Counted from the stretch's first letter, positions 1 to 9,189 are shown. The stretch is DNA of 33,239 nucleotides from Bacteroidales bacterium UBA3764 (GCA_002371115.1 DFFY01000075.1:1-33239), one strand, 5' to 3'. Notes: generated from the letters alone by a model not told the origin. Translations and numbers: made by a program.

Positions 1-2
1 AT

Positions 3-98
3 GCCCTTCCTTATGAGACCGCCGGACGGAGCGTGGTGAAGGTAGGCGTACAGTTTGACCGCGACAGCATGACCGTGGGAGAATATCTGGTAGCGTAA
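3..98 (+). CDS. C-terminal fragment of an unrecognised protein
   Basis: The window opens inside a reading frame that runs 31 codons to a TAA at 96-98 (tail residues GVQFDRDSMTVGEYLVA). The start lies outside the window. I do not recognise the family from this short tail. The frame is open throughout while the other two plus frames stop early, which is weak support for a real gene end. It would be convergent with the regulator whose stop is at 123, leaving a 24-base gap. Confidence 0.35.
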   Translation, partial: ALPYETAGRSVVKVGVQFDRDSMTVGEYLVA

Positions 99-141
99 AA
101 GGCTATTTCACAGACCTTTTTGCTATCTTAGTGATAGCCTT
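99..141. terminator. Possible hairpin between convergent genes
   Basis: The arms aaggctat (99-106) and atagcctt (134-141) are perfect reverse complements around a 27-base loop. A competing smaller hairpin, gctatc (122-127) with gatagc (133-138), lies inside the end of the regulator gene. A run of T occurs in the loop (117-121) and not after the outer stem, so this is not a classical intrinsic terminator. It is suggestive only because it sits between two convergent stop codons. Confidence 0.25.
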
Positions 142-1736
142 GTGCGGGTGTTGGCCCTCAAACTTTCTTCAAAAGTATCACGGTCGTGCAGGGCTGCGTT
201 TCGGTACTTCACCCGATAATTGAAGACCGTTGTGGTAGAGAGCCTGAGAAAATTGGCTATTTGCCGTGATTCTGTCATGCCCAGTTTTATCAGGGCAAGC
301 ACTCGGATTTCATTGGTAAGTTTTCCATCCTGCGGGTTCTTCTGAATCCGCGCCTCCGGACGGAGCAATTCATTTAGCTCCTCAATAAAAGTAGGAAAGA
401 GTCCAAGGAACGTCTTGTCAAAGACATCATACATGTTAGAAAGCTCTTCGTCGATGAATATATCTGAGCGGAGCTCCTGTTGCATGGCGTCCATGTCCAT
501 TTGCTTGGCCAGTTTGCGGAGTCTCGAACGATACCGTTCAAGCGCGTCGATATGATTGGAGAACATGGAGAAAAACCGCGCCAGATACACTTTATTGGCC
601 CTCGTGGCCTCGTCGATGGCGCTCATATTGTCACTGATTACGTTGTAAGCGTGTGTCAATTTATTGTTATAGACTTTAAGCCACACGATGGCATTTACCA
701 GCATCAGCGCAATAAGCACTAACGAGAAATTTAGAAAGACAATCACGGACTTCTGCTTTTTGGATAGCTGCTCATAAGCCAGGCCGATATCGAACAGGCT
801 TTTGCCTATTTGATTCAGCCGTCTTTTGGCGTCGGCAATGAGGGCATCCTTGTGGCATCTGTTGATATAGCGGAACGAACGTTCTGTTAAGCCGTATTCA
901 TGACATAACTGCGCCACATGGATAAGAGACCCGTACTCGCGGTTGGCACATGCAATATCTTCCCGGGCGCTTATGATGTAACAAAGGAATGCGTTCGGGG
1001 TATCTTCCATCGATTCATAGGCCGTTCCCATCCAGTAATGGAGAATGGCTTTGTCGTGGGTAGTCAGTCTGCCGTCTGTGAGTTTGTTACGCAAGATAAT
1101 GACAAGTTGGCCGCTTGAGCCATCGGCTATCATCGATTTGGACAAATAAATGAAGTAGTTAATGTCGTTTTTGTCCAGGTTTTGAACACCCTTTTCAAGA
1201 TAAACCCTCTCAAGTTCCCGATACTTGCTATGCGCATACTTGTCATTAAAGGAAATGACAAGGTTGTGATAAATATCATATAACAACAAATATCTGGAGG
1301 GGTCCTGAAGAAAGAATGAAGATGTACGCCTATCCGTGTTCGAGATAAGTTCGAGTGCTTCCAGATACATGCCTGACGTTATATAGCGAGAGGCTATGTC
1401 GGCCGTGGCATCGTTTATCAGGAGGGGGGTGCCGAGATTCTCGGCAAGCAATTCTTTGCGGTGGGCATAAAACAGGGCGGAATCAGAATCCCACATTTCG
1501 TACTCGTCGAACAGGGAATCATAGATGTCATAAAGCTGCCGGTCATTCCTGGCGAAAGGAATTAACTGGCGAAGTGAATCGATATGGGCTTCTTTTTCGT
1601 TTGCATAAATATCAGCGCTGTCAAGGACGCTGTCCAAAGCTGCAAGCGCCTCTTCAAGCGTAGCATCCAGTTCAGGATGGGCGGCCGAACAAGCGGAGAG
1701 AACCATCAGGCAAAGTACAAATAAACGGTGCCGCAT
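123..1736 (-). CDS. Membrane-anchored DUF6377-type transcriptional regulator
   Basis: This is a 537-residue protein. The start at 1736 is preferred over an in-frame ATG at 1766 because it gives a compact lipoprotein signal ending VLSAC (Cys16). Residues about 25-325 are helical and TPR-like. One transmembrane segment follows at about 330-356, then a coiled region containing an ARFFSMFSNHIDALERYR stretch typical of DUF6377. A helix-turn-helix follows at about 473-515 (TESRQIANFLRLSTTTVFNYR). Proteins of this layout in Bacteroidetes are thought to sense a signal in the periplasm and act directly on DNA beside SusCD loci. The gene is divergent from the 14-gene operon, so control of that operon is the natural inference. 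The Cys16 lipobox beside an internal transmembrane helix is slightly odd; it may simply be a cleaved signal. The base composition is more AT-rich than in the rightward genes. Confidence 0.85.
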   Translation of the reverse strand: MRHRLFVLCLMVLSACSAAHPELDATLEEALAALDSVLDSADIYANEKEAHIDSLRQLIPFARNDRQLYDIYDSLFDEYEMWDSDSALFYAHRKELLAENLGTPLLINDATADIASRYITSGMYLEALELISNTDRRTSSFFLQDPSRYLLLYDIYHNLVISFNDKYAHSKYRELERVYLEKGVQNLDKNDINYFIYLSKSMIADGSSGQLVIILRNKLTDGRLTTHDKAILHYWMGTAYESMEDTPNAFLCYIISAREDIACANREYGSLIHVAQLCHEYGLTERSFRYINRCHKDALIADAKRRLNQIGKSLFDIGLAYEQLSKKQKSVIVFLNFSLVLIALMLVNAIVWLKVYNNKLTHAYNVISDNMSAIDEATRANKVYLARFFSMFSNHIDALERYRSRLRKLAKQMDMDAMQQELRSDIFIDEELSNMYDVFDKTFLGLFPTFIEELNELLRPEARIQKNPQDGKLTNEIRVLALIKLGMTESRQIANFLRLSTTTVFNYRVKYRNAALHDRDTFEESLRANTRTRLSLR

Positions 1737-1755
1737 AAAAGTCTGTTTTGGGGAA

Positions 1756-1763
1756 CAAAAATA
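1756..1763 (-). promoter_or_regulatory. Putative -7 element for the regulator gene
   Basis: On the minus strand this reads TATTTTTG, a full match to the Bacteroides -7 consensus TAnnTTTG. A -33 TTTG is not clear: CTTT lies 20 bases upstream. Transcription would begin near 1749, only about a dozen bases before the ATG at 1736, which favours the shorter start of the regulator. Confidence 0.45.
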
Positions 1764-1819
1764 CAAATTTTGCCCAATTTTATAAAGAGAAGGTACTACT
1801 TTTTTAATACATATTGTTA

Positions 1820-1831
1820 AACTATAACTAT
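1820..1831. repeat. Tandem hexamer in the divergent intergenic region
   Basis: Two perfect head-to-tail copies of AACTAT lie near the middle of the 167-base AT-rich region between the regulator and the operon. Direct repeats in this position are a plausible regulator-binding site. The match could also be chance in AT-rich DNA. The rest of 1737-1903 holds only poly-T and AT-rich tracts and the weak promoter candidates given separately. Confidence 0.25.
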
Positions 1832-1874
1832 TCTATATACAAGTAAATAATCTAAATTTTCAATAATTTTTCGC

Positions 1875-1882
1875 TACTTTAC
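1875..1882 (+). promoter_or_regulatory. Weak candidate -7 element for the 14-gene operon
   Basis: TACTTTAC resembles the TAnnTTTG-type -7 box imperfectly and lies 21 bases before the ATG at 1904. No convincing -33 TTTG is present at the right distance. A weak promoter would be consistent with activation by the divergent regulator, but this is inference. Confidence 0.25.
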
Positions 1883-1903
1883 AAGCTGAGAGTAGAACTT
1901 CTC

Positions 1904-4315
1904 ATGCGGATTATGCGTAACTTTACTTTTGAAAAAACTGAAACTAAATTGGCCAAGACCTTTAATAAATTGTTTCCGGGCTTAGCTATTATTGCTATTT
2001 TGTGTTTCCCGGCCTGCTCTCCTGAAAGTCGTAAAGCAGAGAGCTCTGCGGCTCATGACGGGGAAGAGATTCCTTTAGAAAAGGGAAAAGTCAGAATGTC
2101 CATCCGCTTTGCGGCCGACGAATCAATTTTTACGGAAGCGTTGTACCCGATGGAGCTGTCATCCAAAACCGTTGTTGTGAACGGGATTGACTATGCTCCC
2201 CAAAAGGACGCCCAATCGGGAACCTGGTTCGTGGACATCGAGCCTTCTCCTTTTGGTGTCAATGTGGCCTATCTCCTTGAGAAGGCGGACACTTTCCGGT
2301 GGTTCGGTGAAGACCCGGCCAGCGATATCCTGATTCCTGGCATGCAGTCCCTGCATAGGAAGACAGACTTGACAGGCATTCCCTGTTGTGCCATCACGGA
2401 TTCCTCTACGGGCAATTATCTGGATTTTCGTCCGCCATATGCTGTGCTTGATTTCATTGTCCCGGAAGAATTAATCTCCTTAAAGCTATCTTCTTCCTCC
2501 GAGGTATGCGGAACGGTTTCTTGGCGCCGTTCAGACAACCGTTTTCTTTTCTATGGCACAGCCAAAGAGCTGGTACTCAACTGTACGGGTGTGTCTGAAA
2601 ACCCCTCCGGCCACTATCCCCTCATTGTTTTTGGCCATACGCTCACGGATGTAAAGGTTCGCGCTGTTGACCGCAACCATAATTATATAGAGGCGCAGCT
2701 GGGTGACATTGAACTGGAACCCGGCATAATCCGGAGTTACAGGCTGGATGGGAGCGCCAGGCAGGGATTGCTCTGGTTCGAGGGCTTCGATCTATGCGCT
2801 TGGGGCGGAGACCCTGTGGGTGGGAATGGCGGTCTTTATCCCTTCCCGTATGCCCCTGCCCTGAGTGGGGATGACAGTCTGGAGGGTTATGAATATGCCC
2901 GGAACAGGGTAGAGGCCTCTTTCCCCGGCTCCGGATTCATCCAATATACCTTCCAGGACAATGCCAGTCCGGTCTCCGAAAACCACAGCATGTCTGACTC
3001 GTATGTCCATAGTCGTGGTTTTGATGAATATATGTATATGCTCAGATGCCGGGAATGTCCCGGATACATCTCGGTGGGCACCGGAAGTAACGGCCGGGGC
3101 ATTTTTTCACTATACCCCTTGAAGAAAATAGGCACGGTAAAAAACATCGAAGTCACCTTCCGCCTTTGTATGGATCCGGCGGCCAATGATGCCGTCCAAT
3201 TTCTTGCGAATGGCAGTTCGGCCATCATACGGGATTGGTATCTGGACGGAGTCAAGGGTGAGACGTCCCTGGCAGTGTTGAAGCGGACCACTTCCACCCT
3301 GACGTTGGACAAAGAGACATTGGGCGGCGGCGGACAATGGAAAACCGTCAGGGTGCTTATTGATAACTGCACGGATGCAACCATGCTCCAGTGGCAAGGC
3401 GCATCGGCAGAAGCCGGCAACCACGGATTTTACCTGGATGAAATTACCGTCACGGAGATTCCCGGCAGCTGGACGGCGCAGGGACGGCTTAGGATACTGT
3501 ACTGGAACATCCAGAACGGCATGTGGGCCAATCAGTACGATTACAATGGTTTTGTGGATTTTGTGAACCGGTATTCTCCCGATATATGTGTCTGGTGCGA
3601 AGCCAAAACCAACTATGAAAGCAATTCTGACGTATGGATAGACCTGGAAGCCCCTTCTTATCTTCCGGACAATTGGCTGGAACTGGCGAAGCGGTACGGG
3701 CACAGTTACGTTGGAATTTCCCGGCGGGACAAAGAGGCTTTCCCGCAGGTTGTGACTTCCCGATATCCGGTGGACAAATTGCTTCAGTTGGGGTATATCG
3801 ACAATGAAGAGCCCATCCTTCATGGAGCGGGCCTGTTCAAGGTAAATACTCCCGACGGAGACTGCTACTTTGTAACGTTGCACCTGAATCCTTATGCCGA
3901 GCAGGATGCTGAACGCTTGCGGGAAATAACAAGGATTATGGAGGGCACGGTGCTTAATAACCAGTGGCCTGCCGGCCGCGGCTGGTTCGTGCTGGGCGAC
4001 TTTAACTCCCACTCGCGAAAAGACAGCGCCTTCATGGACCTGGAAGACAATTCGCCCAAATATGCTGTACATGACTATATCGCCGAACAGACCTCGCTGG
4101 TAGATTTAATGGCTACCCGGTATCCCGGCAATTATGTCAGCACCACATTCGGTTACTCCCGCTTTGACTATATTTATATGGATGCCGCATCCTATGCAAG
4201 GGTGCAGGATGCCGGCGTCATCACCACTCAGTGGACCGCCCCCGTTTTTTCCGGCTATTCCAACTTCTATATTCCTTCCGACCATCGTCCGCTTATGGTG
4301 GACTTAGCCTACTGA
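1904..4315 (+). CDS. Secreted lipoprotein with C-terminal EEP (endonuclease/exonuclease/phosphatase) domain
   Basis: This is an 803-residue protein. The N-terminus has a hydrophobic stretch ending CFPAC (Cys38), a lipobox after an unusually long polar leader; the true start may be further downstream. Residues about 60-520 are beta-rich and unrecognised. They include a region at about 290-520 that looks like a carbohydrate-binding or concanavalin-like fold and contains a GGGGQWKTVRVLIDN stretch. The EEP domain covers about 528-803 with its metal and catalytic motifs intact: WN(535), CE(566), LH(660), GDFN (D699, N701), FDY (D755) and SDH (D793-H794). EEP enzymes cut phosphodiester or phosphomonoester bonds (nucleases, sphingomyelinases, inositol phosphatases); the substrate here is unknown. 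It is the first gene of the operon, 4 bases before a paralogue of its own EEP domain. Confidence 0.8.
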   Translation: MRIMRNFTFEKTETKLAKTFNKLFPGLAIIAILCFPACSPESRKAESSAAHDGEEIPLEKGKVRMSIRFAADESIFTEALYPMELSSKTVVVNGIDYAPQKDAQSGTWFVDIEPSPFGVNVAYLLEKADTFRWFGEDPASDILIPGMQSLHRKTDLTGIPCCAITDSSTGNYLDFRPPYAVLDFIVPEELISLKLSSSSEVCGTVSWRRSDNRFLFYGTAKELVLNCTGVSENPSGHYPLIVFGHTLTDVKVRAVDRNHNYIEAQLGDIELEPGIIRSYRLDGSARQGLLWFEGFDLCAWGGDPVGGNGGLYPFPYAPALSGDDSLEGYEYARNRVEASFPGSGFIQYTFQDNASPVSENHSMSDSYVHSRGFDEYMYMLRCRECPGYISVGTGSNGRGIFSLYPLKKIGTVKNIEVTFRLCMDPAANDAVQFLANGSSAIIRDWYLDGVKGETSLAVLKRTTSTLTLDKETLGGGGQWKTVRVLIDNCTDATMLQWQGASAEAGNHGFYLDEITVTEIPGSWTAQGRLRILYWNIQNGMWANQYDYNGFVDFVNRYSPDICVWCEAKTNYESNSDVWIDLEAPSYLPDNWLELAKRYGHSYVGISRRDKEAFPQVVTSRYPVDKLLQLGYIDNEEPILHGAGLFKVNTPDGDCYFVTLHLNPYAEQDAERLREITRIMEGTVLNNQWPAGRGWFVLGDFNSHSRKDSAFMDLEDNSPKYAVHDYIAEQTSLVDLMATRYPGNYVSTTFGYSRFDYIYMDAASYARVQDAGVITTQWTAPVFSGYSNFYIPSDHRPLMVDLAY

Positions 4316-4319
4316 TATT

Positions 4320-5303
4320 ATGAAAGCAACACTATCCAGATTATTCCTGCCGGCCGCCATCTGCATCGTGGCCTTCCTGAACATTGGAGCCGGCAAAAAA
4401 GAACAGACCATCCGCCTCCTTTATTGGAACATTCAGAATGGAATGTGGGACGGACAAGGGGACAATTATGACCGCTTCGTAAACTGGGTGAAAGACAAGA
4501 ACCCCGATATCTGCGTGTGGTGCGAAGCGGAAGACCACAAGGTTACCGGCACCAGCCAGTCCATTCCGCCGGAAGAAAGGTATCTCTTCCATGGTGGATG
4601 GCAGGAACTGATGCAGCGATACGGCCACAAGTATATGTTCGTTTCCGGTAAAAGGGATGCATTCCCGCAGGTGATCACCTCCAAATACCCCATAGACACG
4701 GTTGGCCAGTTTATCGGGGAGAAGCCGGATTCTGTGGTTCAGCACGGGGCCGGCTGGGCGCGGATTGTCATTGAGGGGAAGGAATTCAATATTGTAACCC
4801 TGCACCTGCAGCCGTTCGGCTATTACAGGGGAATTCCCAAAGAGCAGCGGGAGGAGTCAAAGCGGAATTACGGCGGCGAGAAATACCGCAGGATGGAGAT
4901 GGAGTGGATACTGAACCATACCGTCAGGACGGTTGACAATCCGGGAAAAGGTCTTTGGATGATGATGGGGGACTTCAACTCCCGCTCCAGGAAAGACAAC
5001 TTCAAATACAAATGGTCGGACGCCAGTGAAGACTTCCTCACCCACAATTACATTGAAGATACCGCACCTTATTATTATGATGTAATTGCCGAAATGTACC
5101 CGGGAACCTTTGTGTCTTCAACTTATGGGCAGGCCCGTGTTGACTATATCTATGTTACCAAACCGGTTCTCAAGGCCATTACCTATGCAGAGACTATCAG
5201 GGACGCTTACACAAAGCCTGTCTATTCCGGTGTTTCAAACTTTTATAATCCGTCGGACCACCTTCCTATCATGATGGACATCAACCTAAAAAAGATAAAA
5301 TGA
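4320..5303 (+). CDS. Secreted EEP-family phosphodiesterase or nuclease-like enzyme
   Basis: This is a 327-residue protein with a cleavable signal peptide (about residues 1-24, no lipobox cysteine) followed directly by a complete EEP domain. Active-site motifs are visible: WN(37), E69, H162, GDFN (D218, N220), VDY (D275) and SDH (D313-H314). It is clearly paralogous to the C-terminal domain of the preceding gene, sharing YWNIQNGMW, PDICVWCEA, FPQV, GDFNS.SRKD and a TFVSSTYG-like segment, so the pair arose by duplication. The preceding copy is a lipoprotein and this one should be soluble in the periplasm or exported. The stop codon overlaps the next start in an ATGA. The substrate is not deducible; DNA, RNA, a phospholipid head group or a phosphorylated glycan are all possible. 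Confidence 0.85.
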   Translation: MKATLSRLFLPAAICIVAFLNIGAGKKEQTIRLLYWNIQNGMWDGQGDNYDRFVNWVKDKNPDICVWCEAEDHKVTGTSQSIPPEERYLFHGGWQELMQRYGHKYMFVSGKRDAFPQVITSKYPIDTVGQFIGEKPDSVVQHGAGWARIVIEGKEFNIVTLHLQPFGYYRGIPKEQREESKRNYGGEKYRRMEMEWILNHTVRTVDNPGKGLWMMMGDFNSRSRKDNFKYKWSDASEDFLTHNYIEDTAPYYYDVIAEMYPGTFVSSTYGQARVDYIYVTKPVLKAITYAETIRDAYTKPVYSGVSNFYNPSDHLPIMMDINLKKIK

Positions 5304-6121
5304 GAATAAGAGAAATGGCTATAGCCCTGTTGCCATGCGCGGCTCTGCTCTGCTCCTGCGCGGAAAAGAATGCCGCCCCGGGGCGCATCTATGTAACCGC
5401 TGCCGACGGTACGTCTATACAAAAAACCGTCTATGTCCCTCTTGAAGGAGAGTCGTCCAGTCTGACCGTTCGCGCGGAAGAAGATGTGGAGATTTTCTAC
5501 AAGCAGGCCCAAGGCTTGACTGAAGACTGGTTCACCATCTCGGACATTCGCAGGGATGCTCCGGGAGAATATACCGTCAGTTATACGGCAAAACCGCTTG
5601 GGAATACGCTGGATCTTCGCTCCGGTTCCCTTTGCTTTGTATCTCCAGACAGTTATCTGGGCGCATTTCTTTCCGTGCGCCAGGGCTATAAGAAAATCTG
5701 GCAGAAGACTTTCTCCGGCAACGAACTCGCCGTCGCGCCCGGAAAAACATGGACCAGCGGGACGTTGGAGGGAATCAGTTCCATCCAGGATGCCTGGATA
5801 TCATTTAATGCCAAAGCCGATCCGCTCCCGGGCAACGCCGGGCTCTTTCCCCTTGTCGTGAGCCTGGACGGCGGCGCCAGCTTCGTGGACATCAACCGTT
5901 CTTCTTATGAACTGGACGTTCAGGCTGGCGAGACGTTCGGCGCGGACAACTTCTTCAAACTGCATATAAACAACGGAGGCCGGGTTTTCAGTTCTGAAAG
6001 CACCGTCAGTTTCTCCGTGCCCGCCGAGTTATCATCCGTCATACGAATCGGCAGTGTGTCCATATACGAAATTCCCGTTGAGAGCAACGGAATAACCGGA
6101 ATATCTGAATCAGATGAATAA
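5300..6121 (+). CDS. BACON-like lipoprotein, probable surface binding protein
   Basis: This 273-residue protein has a lipoprotein signal ending LLCSC (Cys20). Residues about 30-125 resemble a BACON-type beta-sandwich (WFTISDI, then RSGSLCF and a strand ending SVRQGY). Residues about 130-265 form a second beta-rich domain that I do not recognise. No catalytic motif is visible. The start overlaps the EEP gene by 4 bases and its end overlaps susC by 8 bases, so translation is probably coupled to both. A role in holding substrate at the cell surface next to SusCD is inferred from position and domain type. Confidence 0.7.
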   Translation: MRIREMAIALLPCAALLCSCAEKNAAPGRIYVTAADGTSIQKTVYVPLEGESSSLTVRAEEDVEIFYKQAQGLTEDWFTISDIRRDAPGEYTVSYTAKPLGNTLDLRSGSLCFVSPDSYLGAFLSVRQGYKKIWQKTFSGNELAVAPGKTWTSGTLEGISSIQDAWISFNAKADPLPGNAGLFPLVVSLDGGASFVDINRSSYELDVQAGETFGADNFFKLHINNGGRVFSSESTVSFSVPAELSSVIRIGSVSIYEIPVESNGITGISESDE

Positions 6122-9100
6122 GAGAAGCATTTTACTGACGCCTCTTCTGCTATTGTGCAGCATGGCCACATGGGCGCAGAACATCACCGTGGGCGGTATC
6201 GTGTCTGACGAAGCCGGAGAGCCGCTTCCGTCGGCCATTATTGTAGCGAAGCCAAGTGTTGACGGACAGGTCCGTACCACCGTGACCGCCGACTCCAAGG
6301 GACAGTTCAGCATAGCGTGTCTTCCAACCGACATTCTGACTGCCTATTTCCTGGGATATGACGATGCCGTGGTTCCAGTGGAGGGCAAGCATATCATCGA
6401 CATCGTGATGCAGCCCAGCAGCGCCACCCGCTTGAACGAGTCGGTTGTCGTGGGTTATGGAAGTGTAAGTAAATCGGACCTTACGGGCAGTGTTGCCAAC
6501 GTGAAAATGGGCGATGTCCGTTCGTCTGCAATTACAGGCATAGATCAGGCTCTGCAGGGCAGGATTGCCGGTGCGGAGATTATGAGCACCACCGGAGACC
6601 CCGGCGCAGGTACATCCATCCGTATCCGCGGCACCCGAAGCATCAGCGCGTCCAACGAGCCCCTGATTGTGCTGGACGGCGTGATTGATGCCGTAACTGA
6701 CCTGAACGAGATTAATCCGGCCGATATCGAGTCTATCTCGGTTCTCAAAGACGCCTCCTCGACGGCCATTTACGGTGCCAGAGGCAGCAACGGCGTCATT
6801 TTGATAACGACAAAAGAAGCCGCCGTGAGCGGTAACGTGAGCATAACCGCGAAGTTCAGCGGAGGCGTGTCCATGCTACCGTCCAAACTGGACATCATGA
6901 ACGCAACCCAGTTCGCCAATTACTGGAACGAATTTGCCCAGCTGGGTGTTATGTACGGGGACAGGAGCATCACCACGCCTGTCAGCGGACTCGCCATTGC
7001 CGATCCGTATTCCCTCGGAAAAGGAACCGACTGGATTGATGAGATTACCCGGGTGGCCCCCTACAATTCCGAACAGATTTCCATCAGCGGAATGATGGGC
7101 AAGACCAAGTATTATGCGTCGTTCAACCATACCGACAACCGGGGCATCATCAAAAACAGCGGCGTAAGGGACCTCATCGGCCGCTTCAATGCCTCCACGG
7201 ATCTGTTCAAGTGGCTGAATGCCGGAATACGCCTGTCCTACAACTACAGGAACACGGACGAGAATGTTGCTTCGGTGGGCGGTACGGGGCTATACAATTC
7301 AGCCATCTACCTCTCTCCGCTCATGTCTCCGGATGCCGTAGTGAATCCGCTTAACACCACCGGTGCAAAGATAACCCTTCCCACCTATCATATAAAAGAA
7401 TCCACCAAGAATGCGCTCCGCAGCATGTTTACCATTGCCGGATACGCAATTGCCAAAATTAACGATCATACGGAAATCAAAACGCAGGCTTCCTTCTTCC
7501 GCTTTGACCGCAACATGTACCAATACTGGCCTTCTACGCTTCCCAGCAGGAGTGACGGACAGGGAGGATCGGCCACCCGCCAGTACTACAACGAGAACAA
7601 GATTACCTGGGACAACACTTTCAACTGGAACCGCAAATTCGGCGGAAAGCATTATCTGGGCATCATGGCGGGCTCTTCCCTCTATTCTTTCGTCAGCAGC
7701 AACTTCTCCCTTTCCGGCCAGGGATACCAGGTAGATGCCGTCAAATGGAAGAACATGAACGCCGTACTGGACAAAAACACCTACAACGCCGGCACAGCGG
7801 AAACGGACAAGCACACGCTTTCTTTCTTTGGCCGAATCAATTACGATTACAGGAAGCGCTATTACCTTACGCTCACGGCTCGCGCCGACGGAGCCTCCAA
7901 CTTTGCCATTAACAACAAATGGGGCTTTTTCCCTTCCGCGGCCTTGCGCTGGAACATCCATAACGAGCCTTTTATGAGGAATGTGGCTTCCGTAGATGAA
8001 CTGTCCGTCAAACTGAGTTATGGTCGCTCCGGCAACGACGCCATCCCAGTATATCGCTCACTGGCGGCCCTGTCTTCCACTACCGGAGGATATCTGTTCG
8101 ATGGCCAGCAGCCGGTCTCCTATTATCCGTCAAGGATTGTTTCTCCCGACCTCCGTTGGGAGAAGACGGACCTGGCGAACCTGGCTGTTACCGGCTCCTT
8201 CTTCAACAGCCGCCTGAATTTCACGGCCGAAGCCTATTACGCCTATACCTCGGACCTTCTCCTCTATGTCCAGGTGGCACAGCAGTCCGGTTATTCAAGC
8301 CGTCTCGCCAATATCGGCGCAACCTCCAACAAGGGGCTTGAACTGTCCATCGACTCCAGAAATATCGTCAAACGAGGTTTTGTATGGAACACTTCGTTCA
8401 CCATCTCCCACAACACGCAGCGTGTGGAAGACATTGGCGGAGAGAATTTCATCATGGCGTATGCCGCTCCGTCCACCGGTTACATGATGTACGGCTATGT
8501 GAAAGGATACCCCATCAACTCGCTCTGGGGTTTCCAGGCCGCCGGCGTCTGGCACAACCAGGAAGAAATCGAACGCAACAAAGTCACCCACGCCGTAGTG
8601 TCAAGAAACGGCAGCACGTCCCTTGGGTACCCTGTCTATGTGGACCGCAACCATGACGGCGTGCTCAACAGCGAGGATCTCACCTATCTCGGCAACGCCG
8701 ACCCGATTGTCTATGGCGGTCTGCAGAACACGTTCGTCATAGGTAAGTTCACGCTGGGTGTCTATCTCTCCTATTCCCTCGGCGGAAAGATTTTCAACTA
8801 TTCCGAGCTGTTCATGGCAGGCTCCCAGCGCACCAACCAATACACGTATATGGTGAATGCATGGCATCCCACCAAGAACCCGGAATCCAACCTGCCGCGT
8901 GCCGGCATATTTGACGAGGACGTGCACAGTACCCGGCAGCTGCACGACGCCTCTTACCTCCGTCTCAAAAGCGTCACTTTGTCCTATACCTGGAACGTGC
9001 GCAAAAAGTTCCTGAAGGACGTTACATTCGGCGTATCGGGAGAAAACCTGTTTTTGCTGAAGGCCTATAACGGATTCGACCCGGACGTATCCACTTCCTC

Positions 9101-9185
9101 GGACGGTTCCACGCTGCGCCGCATGGACCTTGGCGCTTATCCCAAGGCCAGGACAATCATCGGTTTCATTCAATTGAGATATTAA
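6114..9185 (+). CDS. susC: SusC/RagA-family TonB-linked outer membrane transporter
   Basis: This is a 1023-residue protein of usual family length. It has a signal peptide (about 1-22, ending TWAQ) and a carboxypeptidase-regulatory-like domain (about 24-105). The TonB-box region is ESVVVGYG (109-116). A plug domain (about 120-235) carries the SusC signature KDASSTAIYGARGSNG, followed by a long beta-barrel ending in the aromatic FIQLRY typical of outer-membrane proteins. It imports oligomers across the outer membrane with energy from TonB-ExbBD, with SusD as its lid. The start overlaps the previous gene by 8 bases and susD follows after 4 bases. No sigma/anti-sigma pair is adjacent and the carboxypeptidase-like extension is not an anti-sigma-signalling domain, so control probably comes from the DUF6377 regulator. 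Confidence 0.97.
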   Translation: MNKRSILLTPLLLLCSMATWAQNITVGGIVSDEAGEPLPSAIIVAKPSVDGQVRTTVTADSKGQFSIACLPTDILTAYFLGYDDAVVPVEGKHIIDIVMQPSSATRLNESVVVGYGSVSKSDLTGSVANVKMGDVRSSAITGIDQALQGRIAGAEIMSTTGDPGAGTSIRIRGTRSISASNEPLIVLDGVIDAVTDLNEINPADIESISVLKDASSTAIYGARGSNGVILITTKEAAVSGNVSITAKFSGGVSMLPSKLDIMNATQFANYWNEFAQLGVMYGDRSITTPVSGLAIADPYSLGKGTDWIDEITRVAPYNSEQISISGMMGKTKYYASFNHTDNRGIIKNSGVRDLIGRFNASTDLFKWLNAGIRLSYNYRNTDENVASVGGTGLYNSAIYLSPLMSPDAVVNPLNTTGAKITLPTYHIKESTKNALRSMFTIAGYAIAKINDHTEIKTQASFFRFDRNMYQYWPSTLPSRSDGQGGSATRQYYNENKITWDNTFNWNRKFGGKHYLGIMAGSSLYSFVSSNFSLSGQGYQVDAVKWKNMNAVLDKNTYNAGTAETDKHTLSFFGRINYDYRKRYYLTLTARADGASNFAINNKWGFFPSAALRWNIHNEPFMRNVASVDELSVKLSYGRSGNDAIPVYRSLAALSSTTGGYLFDGQQPVSYYPSRIVSPDLRWEKTDLANLAVTGSFFNSRLNFTAEAYYAYTSDLLLYVQVAQQSGYSSRLANIGATSNKGLELSIDSRNIVKRGFVWNTSFTISHNTQRVEDIGGENFIMAYAAPSTGYMMYGYVKGYPINSLWGFQAAGVWHNQEEIERNKVTHAVVSRNGSTSLGYPVYVDRNHDGVLNSEDLTYLGNADPIVYGGLQNTFVIGKFTLGVYLSYSLGGKIFNYSELFMAGSQRTNQYTYMVNAWHPTKNPESNLPRAGIFDEDVHSTRQLHDASYLRLKSVTLSYTWNVRKKFLKDVTFGVSGENLFLLKAYNGFDPDVSTSSDGSTLRRMDLGAYPKARTIIGFIQLRY

Positions 9186-9189
9186 CCCT

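Noticed and set aside
1904..5303. EEP genes as part of a retroelement or restriction/defence system
   Set aside because: Both have signal sequences and lie in a SusCD operon; no reverse transcriptase, methylase or recognition domain is present.
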